Shown piece after piece: positions 18,152 to 26,626 of a stretch of 64,000 nt of DNA. The translations under genes and the position numbers were made by a program. The notes under the pieces are model-generated. The model was not told the origin of the DNA. It saw only the letters and a program-made list of their open reading frames with translations, and did no database searches. The number at the start of each line of letters is the position of its first letter. Position 1 is the first letter of the stretch. Origin of the DNA: Chitinophagaceae bacterium IBVUCB2 (GTDB taxonomy: Bacteria > Bacteroidota > Bacteroidia > Chitinophagales > Chitinophagaceae); assembly GCA_002127295.1 (NCBI GenBank), contig NFUV01000001.1, positions 1,860,001-1,924,000 of the forward strand. The letters run 5' to 3'.

Positions 18152-19876
18152 ATGAATTATAATGCCGATATAAAAAGACTTCCAAGACATTTTTTGCCTG
18201 CTGATTTTGCAGTTGTTGATTGGCAAAGCCTGGAACCTTTTTTTATTAATTTGGATGAACGTACGATTAACTCTCCTGCAGATTTAGAGCAATGGCTGAA
18301 AGATGCCAGTGAGCTGGAAGCTGTAATAAGTGAAGATGCCTGCTGGAGACAAATTAAAATGACCTGCGACACAGAGAACAAGAAACTGGAAGAGGCTTTT
18401 AATTTCTTTATGATGGAGATTCAGCCAAGGATTCAATCCTACTCTGATAAGCTGAATAAAAAATTGATCGATTGCCCTTATACAAACGAACTGGATCAAT
18501 CTACCTATTACACTTACCTGAGAAATGTAAAAAAGAATATCGAGTTGTTTCGGGAAGTAAATATTCCAATACAAGCCGACTTGAATGTATTGCAACAGCA
18601 GTTTGGTGTAATAGCAGGTAAAATGACGGTGGAAGTAAACGGACAAGAATACACGTTGCAACAAGCGGCTAAATTCTTAGAAGATCCAAAAAGGGAATTA
18701 AGAGAAGAAGTTTATAGAAAAATAAATGAGCGGAGATTACAGGATAAAAAAGAACTCAATGATCTTTTTTCTTCTTTATTGCAAAAGCGTCACCAGGTGG
18801 CTATTAATACCGGCTTTGAAAACTACCGTGATTTTCGGTTTAAAGAATTAGGCCGCTTTGATTATTCTGCTAAAGATTGTTTCCAGTTTCATGAAGCGGT
18901 TAAGCAACATGTAATGCCGCTGGTAAACCAGATCTACGAAACGAAAAAGAAAAAACTGGGTTTAGATACTTTACGTCCCTGGGATGTGGAAGCAGAACCA
19001 GCAGGTATACAACCGCTACGTCCGTTTAAAACTGGTACAGAGCTAACAGAAAAAACCATTGCTTGTTTTGATGAATTGAAATCTTTCTTTGGTGATTGCC
19101 TTCGTAAGATGAAAGAGATGGGACATCTTGATCTGGAAAGCAGAAAAGGTAAAGCTCCGGGGGGATATAACTGCCCGTTGGCAGAAAGTGGAGCACCTTT
19201 TATTTTTATGAATGCGGCCGGTCAATTTGATGACGTTACCACGATGGTACATGAAGGCGGTCATGCTATTCATTCTTTTTTAGCCCATGAGCTTCCCTTA
19301 ACAGGGTTTAAAGAATACCCGACAGAAATAGCAGAAGTAGCCAGCATGGCTATGGAATTATTCAGCATGAACCATTGGCATGTATTTTTTGAAAATAAAA
19401 ACGAATTGCTACGGGCAAAGGAACAACAGCTTGAAAGAGTCATCACTATTTTCCCTTGGATAGCAACGATCGATAAGTTTCAACATTGGGTGTATGAAAA
19501 CCCAAATCATACAATGGAAGAAAGAGCCGATCAATGGTTAAACATTCAGGAAGAATTTTCGTCTACAGCTATAGATTTTACGGGTTTAGAAGAATATCGT
19601 CGCTTTGGCTGGCAGCGTCAGTTACATTTGTTTGAAGTGCCTTTTTATTATATAGAATACGGAATTGCACAGTTAGGGGCTATTGGCCTTTGGCAGCAAT
19701 ACAAGCAAAACCCCGGATCCGCAATTAATAATTATATAACAGCCCTTCAATTAGGTGGTACCCGAACTTTACCTGAATTATTTAAAGCAGCGGGATTAGA
19801 GTTTAATTTTTCCCCGGCTTATATCAGCCAATTGATGTTGTTTGTTAAAAAGGAATTAGAACAGCTTGAATTGTAA
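18152..19876 (+). CDS. M3-family oligoendopeptidase (PepF-like)
   Basis: 574 residues, cytoplasmic zinc metallopeptidase. The active-site motif is HEGGH at 367-371 within TTMVHEGGHAIHSFL, with the downstream glutamate in EYPTEIAEVASMAMEL. The helical N-terminal domain (QPRIQSYSDKLNKKL) and the GGYNCPLAESGAPFIFMN stretch are typical of M3B oligoendopeptidases, which trim short peptides. The gene is monocistronic, with a terminator at 20001. Confidence 0.93.
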   Translation: MNYNADIKRLPRHFLPADFAVVDWQSLEPFFINLDERTINSPADLEQWLKDASELEAVISEDACWRQIKMTCDTENKKLEEAFNFFMMEIQPRIQSYSDKLNKKLIDCPYTNELDQSTYYTYLRNVKKNIELFREVNIPIQADLNVLQQQFGVIAGKMTVEVNGQEYTLQQAAKFLEDPKRELREEVYRKINERRLQDKKELNDLFSSLLQKRHQVAINTGFENYRDFRFKELGRFDYSAKDCFQFHEAVKQHVMPLVNQIYETKKKKLGLDTLRPWDVEAEPAGIQPLRPFKTGTELTEKTIACFDELKSFFGDCLRKMKEMGHLDLESRKGKAPGGYNCPLAESGAPFIFMNAAGQFDDVTTMVHEGGHAIHSFLAHELPLTGFKEYPTEIAEVASMAMELFSMNHWHVFFENKNELLRAKEQQLERVITIFPWIATIDKFQHWVYENPNHTMEERADQWLNIQEEFSSTAIDFTGLEEYRRFGWQRQLHLFEVPFYYIEYGIAQLGAIGLWQQYKQNPGSAINNYITALQLGGTRTLPELFKAAGLEFNFSPAYISQLMLFVKKELEQLEL

Positions 19877-20000
19877 AAAATACCACTAAAGTGGTATACC
19901 TTAAATATGGAAATATGGGTGGCAGCACCTATTTTTGAGTAAGAAATCATAAATGCTGTATTAGCATTTCAACATAGCTACTAATCAGAGCCTTAACCAA

Positions 20001-20036
20001 AAAGTCCCGATGTTTCTACACCGGGGCTTTGTTTTT
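20001..20036 (+). terminator. Rho-independent terminator
   Basis: AAAGTCCCG pairs with CGGGGCTTT around an inner stem and a TTCT loop, followed by TGTTTTT. It lies 125 bp after the M3 peptidase stop; the intervening sequence holds only a short inverted repeat. Confidence 0.7.
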
Positions 20037-20100
20037 AGAACCCCTCAAATCCCTGCAGTTTTTCCTTCTTATAAATTTTCTTATTCCCTAAAGAGAGAGT

Positions 20101-20547
20101 TCAGGTAAGTTTACAATTCTTACAAATACCTTCTACTACAACTTCAACATGACTAGCGGAATAACCTTTGGGCAAATTAATTTCGGGAGTTACCACATCA
20201 TCAAGGCAAAAAGTATTGCTGCAGTTGTTGCATACAAAATGAATGTGATGATCATGATGATGTCCGGCTGAACATTCGTCTTTGCATAATGCATAACGAA
20301 TAGAGTTATCAGCTGTAGGTATAGTGTGAATGATTCCCTTATCTACAAAAGTTTGGAGGGTGCGATAAACAGTTACCCGGTCAAATTTTTCTCCGGCTCT
20401 TTTTTCAATATCACCATGCGCCAATGCACCTTCCTGTTCTAAAAAAAGTTGGAGTATTTTTTTTCGGCTATCCGTAACACTGAGGTTATTTCGTTTTAGC
20501 AATTCCCCTACCTGCCCTTCAATATTTATTTGTACTGCTTTTGACAT
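20101..20547 (-). CDS. Fur-family metal-dependent repressor
   Basis: 148 residues. The winged-helix DNA-binding region (LSVTDSRKKILQLFL to FDRVTVYRTLQTFVDKG) is followed by the metal-binding half: HHHDHHIHFVCNNCSNTFCLDD and a C-terminal CKNC, giving the two CxxC pairs of a structural zinc site plus a His-rich sensor site. The family senses Fe, Zn, Mn or peroxide. The clustering with SCO and MerC points toward copper, zinc or mercury-type metal stress, but the metal cannot be read from sequence. SCO gene lies 22 bp upstream in the same direction. Confidence 0.92.
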   Translation of the reverse strand: MSKAVQINIEGQVGELLKRNNLSVTDSRKKILQLFLEQEGALAHGDIEKRAGEKFDRVTVYRTLQTFVDKGIIHTIPTADNSIRYALCKDECSAGHHHDHHIHFVCNNCSNTFCLDDVVTPEINLPKGYSASHVEVVVEGICKNCKLT

Positions 20548-20569
20548 GTTCGTTTATAAAACTAGTTTA

Positions 20570-21181
20570 TTATTTTTCACTGAGCAATTTCTCAGCATCT
20601 CTTATCAATTCTTTCACTTCGCTTTGCTTCAGGCCATCATACACCTTTCTTACATCTCCCTTTCTGTCTACCAGTGCCCAGAACTGTGTATGTAAAAAAT
20701 CATCGTCAATACTTTTCAGATTATTGGCCGGGTCATCAATCGTGTAGCTAACACGGGCCATTTTATACAAACTATCCTTTCTGCCGGTTAAGAAAACCCA
20801 GCGGTTGGTGTTTACCCCCAGCGAGTCTGCATACTTCTTCATTTGTCCTACAGAATCATTTTCGGGGTCGGATGTATGCGAAAGAATGAGAAAGTCATTA
20901 TTGTCTTTAAATTTTTCATACACCATCTTCATATTCTCATTCATCCTGGGGCAAATGCCTTTACAGGTGGTAAAAAAATATTCTGCCACATATATTTTGC
21001 CTGCCACATCTCTTTCAGTCATCATTTTACCCTCAGAAGTGGTAAACGAAAACGGAGTGATAAAGCTCACCGGTGGAACCGTCTTTTTTCCAAAGCCCGG
21101 AATAACCAGGGTAAGTATAAAATAAAAACTGAGTGCAAGCACTACGAAGAATCCGATGTAAAGCATTCTTTTTTTCGACAT
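20570..21181 (-). CDS. SCO1/SenC-family copper chaperone-like protein
   Basis: 203 residues from the ATG at 21181 (a TTG three codons earlier was rejected). An N-terminal membrane anchor (9-27) is followed by a thioredoxin fold with the copper-binding CKGIC at C73 and C77 and the distal His in DDDFLHTQFW. SCO proteins deliver copper to the CuA site of cytochrome oxidase or act as thiol reductases. It is in an apparent operon with the Fur-type repressor and diverges from MerC. Confidence 0.92.
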   Translation of the reverse strand: MSKKRMLYIGFFVVLALSFYFILTLVIPGFGKKTVPPVSFITPFSFTTSEGKMMTERDVAGKIYVAEYFFTTCKGICPRMNENMKMVYEKFKDNNDFLILSHTSDPENDSVGQMKKYADSLGVNTNRWVFLTGRKDSLYKMARVSYTIDDPANNLKSIDDDFLHTQFWALVDRKGDVRKVYDGLKQSEVKELIRDAEKLLSEK

Positions 21182-21227
21182 TATGACCAATTGAGCGGCA
21201 AAGGTACGAACGGAATGTTGTTTTATT

Positions 21228-21257
21228 TTGCAACTATGTTGCTTTTATCTATATTTG
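21228..21257 (+). promoter_or_regulatory. Bacteroidota-type promoter for the MerC gene
   Basis: TTG at 21228-21230 is separated by 19 nt from TATATTTG (21250-21257), a perfect TAnnTTTG -7 box. The ATG follows 9 nt later, giving an almost leaderless message. Confidence 0.65.
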
Positions 21258-21266
21258 CTGTCTTTC

Positions 21267-21659
21267 ATGAAAGTAAAAATCAATTGGGACGCATTAGGAA
21301 TAGGGGCTTCGCTGGCCTGCGCTATTCATTGTGCATTGTTGCCATTATTTCTTACCAGCCTGCCTTTATTTGGTATTAATATAATCCATAATATTTTTTT
21401 CGAGGTCTTTATGATTTTGCTGGCACTGGCCATTGGTTCTTATTCTTTGTATCATGGTTATAGAAAACATCATCACAGCATCGTACCTCTGTCTCTTTTT
21501 TTTGCGGGTTTTTCCTTCCTTGTACTAAAGCAATTATTTGCGCATTACCAAACCTGGTTGCTAATTCCGGGGGTGCTGCTAATAGTCACTGCGCACATTT
21601 TGAATTATAAGTCTTGCCGGGTTCATGACCATGCACATGCAGACGATTGCGATCATTAA
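21267..21659 (+). CDS. MerC-domain membrane protein
   Basis: 130 residues from the ATG at 21267. Four transmembrane helices carry the MerC signature GIGASLACAIHCALLPLF, including the paired Cys used for metal passage, and a His/Asp/Cys-rich C-terminal tail (CRVHDHAHADDCDH) fits metal binding. MerC transports Hg(II) in mercury operons, but chromosomal Bacteroidota copies beside Fur genes probably handle another metal. It diverges from the SCO/Fur operon across an 85-bp gap. Confidence 0.88.
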   Translation: MKVKINWDALGIGASLACAIHCALLPLFLTSLPLFGINIIHNIFFEVFMILLALAIGSYSLYHGYRKHHHSIVPLSLFFAGFSFLVLKQLFAHYQTWLLIPGVLLIVTAHILNYKSCRVHDHAHADDCDH

Positions 21660-21696
21660 GCTTAGTTTGGATTACTTTCAATAAAAATTTTAAACG

Positions 21697-22119
21697 ATGA
21701 GAATAATAATTGCCGCATTATTTATGCTGTTGACAATGCAATCCATTGCTCAATCCAAAAATGAAAAAGCAATACGACGGATATTAGATACACAAACCGA
21801 ATCCTGGAACAGGGGTGATCTTGAAAATTTTATGAACGGTTATTGGGAAAATGACTCCCTGATGTTCATTGGGAAAAGCGGCATCACTTATGGATATACT
21901 AATACATTAAACAATTACAAAAAGGGGTATCCAGATACTACTGCGATGGGGAAACTATCCTTTAATATTATTACCGTAAAAAGGCTTTCCCGAAAATATT
22001 ACCATGTAGTTGGTAAGTGGCATCTAAAACGTAGCATAGGTGATCTAAGCGGACACTATACTTTGCTGTTTGAAAAAGTAAAGGGCAACTGGGTCGTTAT
22101 TGCGGACCATAGCAGTTAA
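21697..22119 (+). CDS. Secreted DUF4440/SnoaL-like protein
   Basis: 140 residues with a signal peptide ending IAQS and an NTF2-like cone fold: IRRILDTQTESWNRGDLENFMNGYWENDSLMFIG and the closing HYTLLFEKVKGNWVVIADHSS. DUF4440 proteins are small enzymes or binding proteins of unknown substrate. It follows MerC by 37 bp. Its end overlaps the convergent gene at 22116 by 4 bp. Confidence 0.82.
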   Translation: MRIIIAALFMLLTMQSIAQSKNEKAIRRILDTQTESWNRGDLENFMNGYWENDSLMFIGKSGITYGYTNTLNNYKKGYPDTTAMGKLSFNIITVKRLSRKYYHVVGKWHLKRSIGDLSGHYTLLFEKVKGNWVVIADHSS

Positions 22120-22544
22120 ACATGACGGGGTTCAAAATTCTCTTTAACCCTGGTTTGTATTTTCCCAAATACAACACAGGAAAAAATTAAACCAATGGAG
22201 GAAAAGAGTATATCATTATAATCGAATGTTCTTCCAAAGTAGGGGATGAGTTGAAAGTATTCATTTACCACCAGGTAGCAAAAGCCCATCAGGCAAACAA
22301 GCCGTAGATCATACGAAGATTCAATTTTGAAAATACGGGCTATTAAAAAATTGCGGCCGCTAAAAAACCAGCATGCGCAAAAAGGAATTAAAAAAGCACC
22401 CAGCAGGTTTGGCGCTACGTTTAAAAAATAACGAGTCACTTCTCCCCCCGGTTGCATTGGCCGAATGATGAGTTTAATTATTCCTATTACTAAAGCCCCG
22501 GTAATAAATATCCACTTACTAAGCTGTTTCAACTCCATCTGCAA
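22116..22544 (-). CDS. Four-helix membrane protein, unknown function
   Basis: 142 residues with four hydrophobic segments (about 10-27, 44-62, 80-94 and 110-128). The last part, YNDILFSSIGLIFSCVVFG, is reminiscent of VanZ-like proteins (a conserved Asp before a hydrophobic helix), but the match is weak. Convergent 4-bp overlap with the DUF4440 gene. Not recognised with confidence. Confidence 0.6.
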   Translation of the reverse strand: MQMELKQLSKWIFITGALVIGIIKLIIRPMQPGGEVTRYFLNVAPNLLGAFLIPFCACWFFSGRNFLIARIFKIESSYDLRLVCLMGFCYLVVNEYFQLIPYFGRTFDYNDILFSSIGLIFSCVVFGKIQTRVKENFEPRHV

Positions 22545-22621
22545 ATTTTTAGTTTCTAAAATACCTACTTTATCTAATATAATTGTACGGGGAGGCGGAT
22601 ATTTTTGGATGTCCTATCCTG

Positions 22622-22846
22622 TTATTTGTTCCACAATTTGATAAGGTGCCGTATAACGAAGTATAGTGTAATCGCCATACATGCATAAAAAATGATAGGG
22701 TATATTATCGGATAGCCTGAAGTGTATCCTAATTTATAATAAATACCAAGGGTAGCACATACCAGCATCCACAGCAACACGAGGCTGATTGAGTTTAACA
22801 CCTTCAAAAGAAATTTTTTTACATCCGGATCCCAGCCTTGCTCCAT
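22622..22846 (-). CDS. Small two-helix membrane protein, unknown function
   Basis: 74 residues with two predicted transmembrane helices (about 14-34 and 45-64). The first has a Tyr/Lys-containing exit, GIYYKLGYTSGYP. Proteins of this size and pattern recur in Bacteroidota without assigned role. It stands between a membrane protein and the lysozyme gene. Confidence 0.55.
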   Translation of the reverse strand: MEQGWDPDVKKFLLKVLNSISLVLLWMLVCATLGIYYKLGYTSGYPIIYPIIFYACMAITLYFVIRHLIKLWNK

Positions 22847-22893
22847 GAAAATTTTTTATGGAAACAAGTTACATCAAAGTAGAATAGTATGTA

Positions 22894-23667
22894 TTAGCGG
22901 ATGAGCAAGTTCCTAAACTCTGCTGAATCTCCATTGAAGACGTTGAAATCAACTTTACCATTGATTCCATTTACTAGTCCTACATCGCTATGTTGCCAAA
23001 AAGCCCAGCCTCTGTCAATACGAGGTTGTTGTAGCTGGTGATAATGTGCCACCCATAATGGATAACTATCAAATTCACTACCAAGGTTTCTTTTATAAAA
23101 ATCGACATTGGTATATATAATCGGTTTTACTCCATAATGATTTTCTACAATGTCAAGCCACTCTTTAGCTTCCTTTTTTAATTGAACTGCTGTTGTACCA
23201 TTTAATTGCTCTACATCCAGTACTGGTGGAAAATCTCCTTTTTCCAGATTGACCCGGTCTATAAAATTTTCAGCTTGTAATCGTCCGTCTTTCGAAGCGA
23301 TAAAAAAATGATAGGCGCCCCTCACCAGTTCGTTATCTTTTGCTTTTTTCCAATTGCGTTTAAATTGGGGATCAGTATTGCCAATTCCTTCGGTAGCTTT
23401 AATAAAAGCAAACCCCAATTGCACCTCTTTTACTTTCATTGCTTTTACCTCCTCCCACACAATTGCAGATTGGTATTTTGAAACATCGATACCATGTATA
23501 GAATAGCTTTCGGGAATGACGATGCCAAATTCCGGGTAACGGGTAAACCTTTCTTTGCGATATGTAAGCCATTGATAGAACATCCAGGCACCCGTAGCTA
23601 CTATTGTAACAGATAGTATAATGTAGATGATACGGCGGATTCGCTTTTTTTGCTTGGCGGATGGCAT
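22894..23667 (-). CDS. Glycoside hydrolase family 25 lysozyme
   Basis: 257 residues from the ATG at 23667. A basic start and one transmembrane helix (about 9-29) anchor it, and the rest is a GH25 muramidase barrel: GIDVSKYQSAIVWEEV, the catalytic strand PPVLDVEQL with its D-x-E pair, and PIIYTNVDFYKRNL. GH25 enzymes cleave the beta-1,4 bond between N-acetylmuramic acid and N-acetylglucosamine in peptidoglycan. A role in wall remodelling at the inner membrane is inferred. No phage genes lie nearby, so a prophage lysin is unlikely. Confidence 0.9.
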   Translation of the reverse strand: MPSAKQKKRIRRIIYIILSVTIVATGAWMFYQWLTYRKERFTRYPEFGIVIPESYSIHGIDVSKYQSAIVWEEVKAMKVKEVQLGFAFIKATEGIGNTDPQFKRNWKKAKDNELVRGAYHFFIASKDGRLQAENFIDRVNLEKGDFPPVLDVEQLNGTTAVQLKKEAKEWLDIVENHYGVKPIIYTNVDFYKRNLGSEFDSYPLWVAHYHQLQQPRIDRGWAFWQHSDVGLVNGINGKVDFNVFNGDSAEFRNLLIR

Positions 23668-23808
23668 GTTTTGGCAGCTGGTAATATTCTGTCGAACAAA
23701 TATAATTATCAGCACTGAAGCAATTTGTTAAAAGCTCTCTATCCCACTAGGAAGATTTCGTTCAGTCATTTAGTATACTTATATAATTTGCTTAAAGAAA
23801 AGAGTTGA

Positions 23809-24648
23809 TTAAAAGTTCATTTTTCCGCCTAGAGTGATATAGAACATGTTTTCCCCTCTTTCTGAAAGATCAGGCCTGTTAGATACAGTGATCAGATTTT
23901 GTGGTAGTACATAGGCAGGGTTTGCTATCAGGAGTAGTTTACCTTTTGCAAAAACGACAGGCATTGAAAATTCGTAGGAAAGAATATTGAATTTGCTTAC
24001 TTCTTCTGTTATCTGCTGCTGGGTACCCGGAAAAAAAAGAAAGCCACTTTGTTTATAAGATGTTTTAGTGAACTGTTGTGTACCTGCATTTACATAAGCT
24101 GATGGATTAAATACCAATACTGATTGACCGGATAATTCAAATCGAAGAATATGATCAAGGCCCGCCGTGGCGCCATAGTCCAGTTGATCACTCAGCTTAA
24201 CGTCAGCTCCAATTGTAACGTTTAGAATTTTATTTTGTAAAGAGTGAGTTCCCACAGCTTGTGCTTTTAATGCAGATTGTACTAACTGGCTGTTATCTTT
24301 ATAGAGTGGTTTAACAATATAGAGATTGCTGATTGATTTGTTTTCCTTTTCAAAACGAACACCGGCTGTAGCTACTGAACCTGCATACTCAAAATTTTCT
24401 ACCGCATTAGATATAAAAATGGGGGCTGCAGTAATGTAAAAATTTTTATTGACCCAAAATTCTGCAACCGGAAAAACTCCACTACTGCGAAGACTATCGG
24501 TTCTGCCATAATAATTCAAATTACTATTGTAATACACCCCTAATTTAAATGCAGGCTTATCTTTTACAACTGCCGAATCGGATTGTGCAAGAATAGTAGC
24601 TGGCAATTGAACGGAAAGAAAGAAAAAAAGGATGTGAGCTTTTTTCAT
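23809..24648 (-). CDS. Predicted outer-membrane beta-barrel protein
   Basis: 279 residues with a signal peptide ending ILAQ. Many amphipathic strands with aromatic ends (YYNSNLNYYG, FYITAAPIFIS, AGVRFEKENKS) and a C-terminal FYITLGGKMNF end in Phe, as expected of barrels inserted by the BAM complex. No specific family recognised. It lies downstream of the low-complexity Ala/Thr/Val/Lys protein on the same strand, separated by a hairpin, so it probably has its own promoter. Confidence 0.65.
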   Translation of the reverse strand: MKKAHILFFFLSVQLPATILAQSDSAVVKDKPAFKLGVYYNSNLNYYGRTDSLRSSGVFPVAEFWVNKNFYITAAPIFISNAVENFEYAGSVATAGVRFEKENKSISNLYIVKPLYKDNSQLVQSALKAQAVGTHSLQNKILNVTIGADVKLSDQLDYGATAGLDHILRFELSGQSVLVFNPSAYVNAGTQQFTKTSYKQSGFLFFPGTQQQITEEVSKFNILSYEFSMPVVFAKGKLLLIANPAYVLPQNLITVSNRPDLSERGENMFYITLGGKMNF

Positions 24649-24660
24649 AAAGTTTTAGAA

Positions 24661-24705
24661 AGAGCTGCCCATTGAATTGCGAACTATTGAATCAAGGGCA
24701 GCTCT
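24661..24705 (-). terminator. Long-loop hairpin, possible terminator
   Basis: A perfect 10-bp stem (AGAGCTGCCC, 24661-24670, with 24696-24705) encloses a 25-nt loop in the gap after the stop of the gene at 24734. On the minus strand it is followed by a T-rich but interrupted stretch, so termination is plausible but not certain. Confidence 0.5.
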
Positions 24706-24733
24706 GTATATGGAAGTCTACGGATTAATTTAA

Positions 24734-25378
24734 TTACTGCTTGGTAACTGTTGTTTTTGTTTCCGCTTTTACATCCGCAGCTACTTCTGCTGCCGGTTTA
24801 ACAGATGAGGCTGTTTGTTTAGTTACTTCTGCTGTTGACTTTACTTCAGTTGTTGCTTTCGCTTTTACAGCTTTTGTTTTTTCTACAGTAGCTGAAACTT
24901 TATTTTCTGTTGAACCAACAACAGCGGATGGAGTTCCTTCTACTTTTTCGATAGCCTTTGCACCGTTCACTCCCAGCGTAACTTCTGTAGCTGTATTCGC
25001 TGAAGAATTGGCCTGTGCAGCATTTGTACCCGCCTCGGTGTTTGTATTTGTTTGTACCCCCAGACCTGCGTTTAAATTCGCATTACTTTTTACATTACTT
25101 CCTGCATTGTTTACAGTACTAACTGTTTTTTGACCAGTAGTTTTCACTGCTGCGCCGGTTGCAGTTTTAACATCTGCTACTTTAGTAACTGTAGTATTTA
25201 CAGTAGCCTTTGTAGCAACTGTTGCCGCATTCGTTGTTTGTGTTACGGCCGTTGTGTTTACCGAAGCTTTTGTTGCTGCTTGCGTTGTGGATGTTACTCC
25301 CAAACCCAATTGCCCAAAAGCAATTGTAGTAGTTAATGTTGCCAAAGCAAGTGCAAATGTTTTTTGAATCGTCTTCAT
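24734..25378 (-). CDS. Secreted low-complexity Ala/Thr/Val/Lys-rich protein
   Basis: 214 residues. A signal peptide (to about AFGQ) precedes a mature part built almost only of Thr, Ala, Val, Lys, Asn, Ser and Gln, in imperfect units such as TTAVTQTTNAATVATKATVN and VKAKATTEVKSTAEV. There is no folded domain or Cys. This composition suggests an extended or helical surface or periplasmic filler protein, perhaps adhesive; function unknown. Because of the composition both strands show long open frames here; the signal peptide on the minus strand decides the coding strand. Confidence 0.7.
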   Translation of the reverse strand: MKTIQKTFALALATLTTTIAFGQLGLGVTSTTQAATKASVNTTAVTQTTNAATVATKATVNTTVTKVADVKTATGAAVKTTGQKTVSTVNNAGSNVKSNANLNAGLGVQTNTNTEAGTNAAQANSSANTATEVTLGVNGAKAIEKVEGTPSAVVGSTENKVSATVEKTKAVKAKATTEVKSTAEVTKQTASSVKPAAEVAADVKAETKTTVTKQ

Positions 25379-25514
25379 AGCTAATTGTTTTTGTTTTAGA
25401 TAAAAATTAAATGTTTATTATGGACAGGGCATAGCCCTGCTACATACGATATTGCTTGTTCTATAATTTGGTTAAAACAAGAGCCTGTTATTATAAATTA
25501 ATAAACAAGGTCTC

Positions 25515-25573
25515 TAATGGTGGTTAAACGGTTACAGCCGGGTAAAGTACCCGCAATGCTGTAACTGCCATTA
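25515..25573. other. Strong cruciform-like hairpin in a 354-bp intergenic gap
   Basis: The gap 25379-25732 has no gene. At its centre GTTACAGC (25531-25538) pairs with GCTGTAAC (25558-25565), with an inner CGGGTA/TACCCG stem around AAG. A further TAATGG/CCATTA pair (25515-25520 with 25568-25573) flanks it. No T-run follows either side, so it is not a simple terminator. It sits between divergent genes and could be an operator, a structured leader or a small RNA. The rest of the gap shows nothing recognisable. Confidence 0.5.
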
Positions 25574-25732
25574 ATAGACAAAGACTATACCAGCGGGTTT
25601 AATGGATGTGGAAAAACTTGCAAATTTTTTTTGATGACAATTTCATCAGATTGCTAAACAATAATATACAGCTGGGCACATTCAACTTTTTTCTTTTAAT
25701 TATTGTATCTTAAACACTAAACCAATACCGAT

Positions 25733-26626
25733 ATGACCCACCTGCTTATTATCGGCGGCACTGGTGTTTTAGGAAATGCCGCCGCCATTCATTTTCTGGG
25801 AAAAGGTTTCCATGTAAGTGTCTTAGTACGAGATAAAGAGAAAGCCGCTAACCTTAAAATGAAAGGTGCCTCTGTAATAACAGGTGACTTGACTGATGCC
25901 GCAACAATTTCCGGAATTTTTAATGGGATTGATATTGTTCTAACTGCCGCACATGGCATGTTGGGCAAGGGAAAAAATAAATCCGTAAACGTAGACAAGG
26001 CGGGACATCAGCATTTAATTGATAAAGCGAAACAAGCTGGTGTAAAGCAATTTATTTATACGTCCACCAATTTTGCTTCGCCGGATCATCCTGTTGATTT
26101 TTTCCGGACCAAATATTCCGTTGAACAATATTTAATAAGTAGCGGACTAAGCTATACTATTCTGAGGTTGCCTGCTTTTATGGAATGGCATGCATACAAC
26201 CTGCTGGGAAAAAATATTGTGAAGAAAGGAAAAACTACCATCCTCGGCGCCGGAAAGAATCCGGCAAATTTTATTGCCATAAAAGATGTTGTCGCTGCAG
26301 TTGATACTATTGCATTGAACCAACACTATTATAATAAGATCATTGCTGTTTCGGGTCCGCAAAATATAAGTCGTAATGAAATAGCAGAGCTTTTTGGAAA
26401 AGCATTAAATATTCAGCCAAAAACGGGTCATGTACCCGTCGGTGTCTTAAACGTATTTTCTTTTTTACTCAAGCCTTTTCACCCTGGTATTGCCCGGATA
26501 ATGAAGCTGAGTCTACATGCAGAAACAGCAGACGAAACCATGAATACCCGAGACAGTATTGAACAATTTGGATTAAGACCAACAACTATTGAAGAATTTA
26601 TTCAATCAGCAATTAAAAAACAATAG
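25733..26626 (+). CDS. NAD(P)-binding atypical SDR (NmrA-like) protein
   Basis: 297 residues. The Rossmann opening MTHLLIIGGTGVLGN has GGTGVLG at 8-14. The order of SDR segments, with VLTAAHGMLGKGKN, VKQFIYTSTNFAS and FRTKYSVEQYLISSGLSYTILRLPAFME, fits the atypical/NmrA-like group, which lacks a full YxxxK catalytic set. Such proteins act as NAD(P)H-dependent reductases or sensors of the redox cofactor. Substrate unknown. Its stop codon directly abuts the stop of the next gene on the opposite strand. Confidence 0.85.
   Translation: MTHLLIIGGTGVLGNAAAIHFLGKGFHVSVLVRDKEKAANLKMKGASVITGDLTDAATISGIFNGIDIVLTAAHGMLGKGKNKSVNVDKAGHQHLIDKAKQAGVKQFIYTSTNFASPDHPVDFFRTKYSVEQYLISSGLSYTILRLPAFMEWHAYNLLGKNIVKKGKTTILGAGKNPANFIAIKDVVAAVDTIALNQHYYNKIIAVSGPQNISRNEIAELFGKALNIQPKTGHVPVGVLNVFSFLLKPFHPGIARIMKLSLHAETADETMNTRDSIEQFGLRPTTIEEFIQSAIKKQ

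Noticed and set aside
19880-19897. Perfect 8-bp inverted repeat ATACCACT-AA-AGTGGTAT after the M3 peptidase
   Set aside because: No T-run follows and the loop is only 2 nt; a better terminator stands at 20001. Kept only as a note.
22894-23667. GH25 lysozyme as sign of a prophage
   Set aside because: No holin, tail, capsid or integrase gene surrounds it and it has a membrane anchor, so a chromosomal enzyme is more likely.
24741-25336. Open frames on the plus strand over the Ala/Thr/Val/Lys gene
   Set aside because: The repetitive codon pattern opens other frames; only the minus-strand frame begins with a signal peptide.
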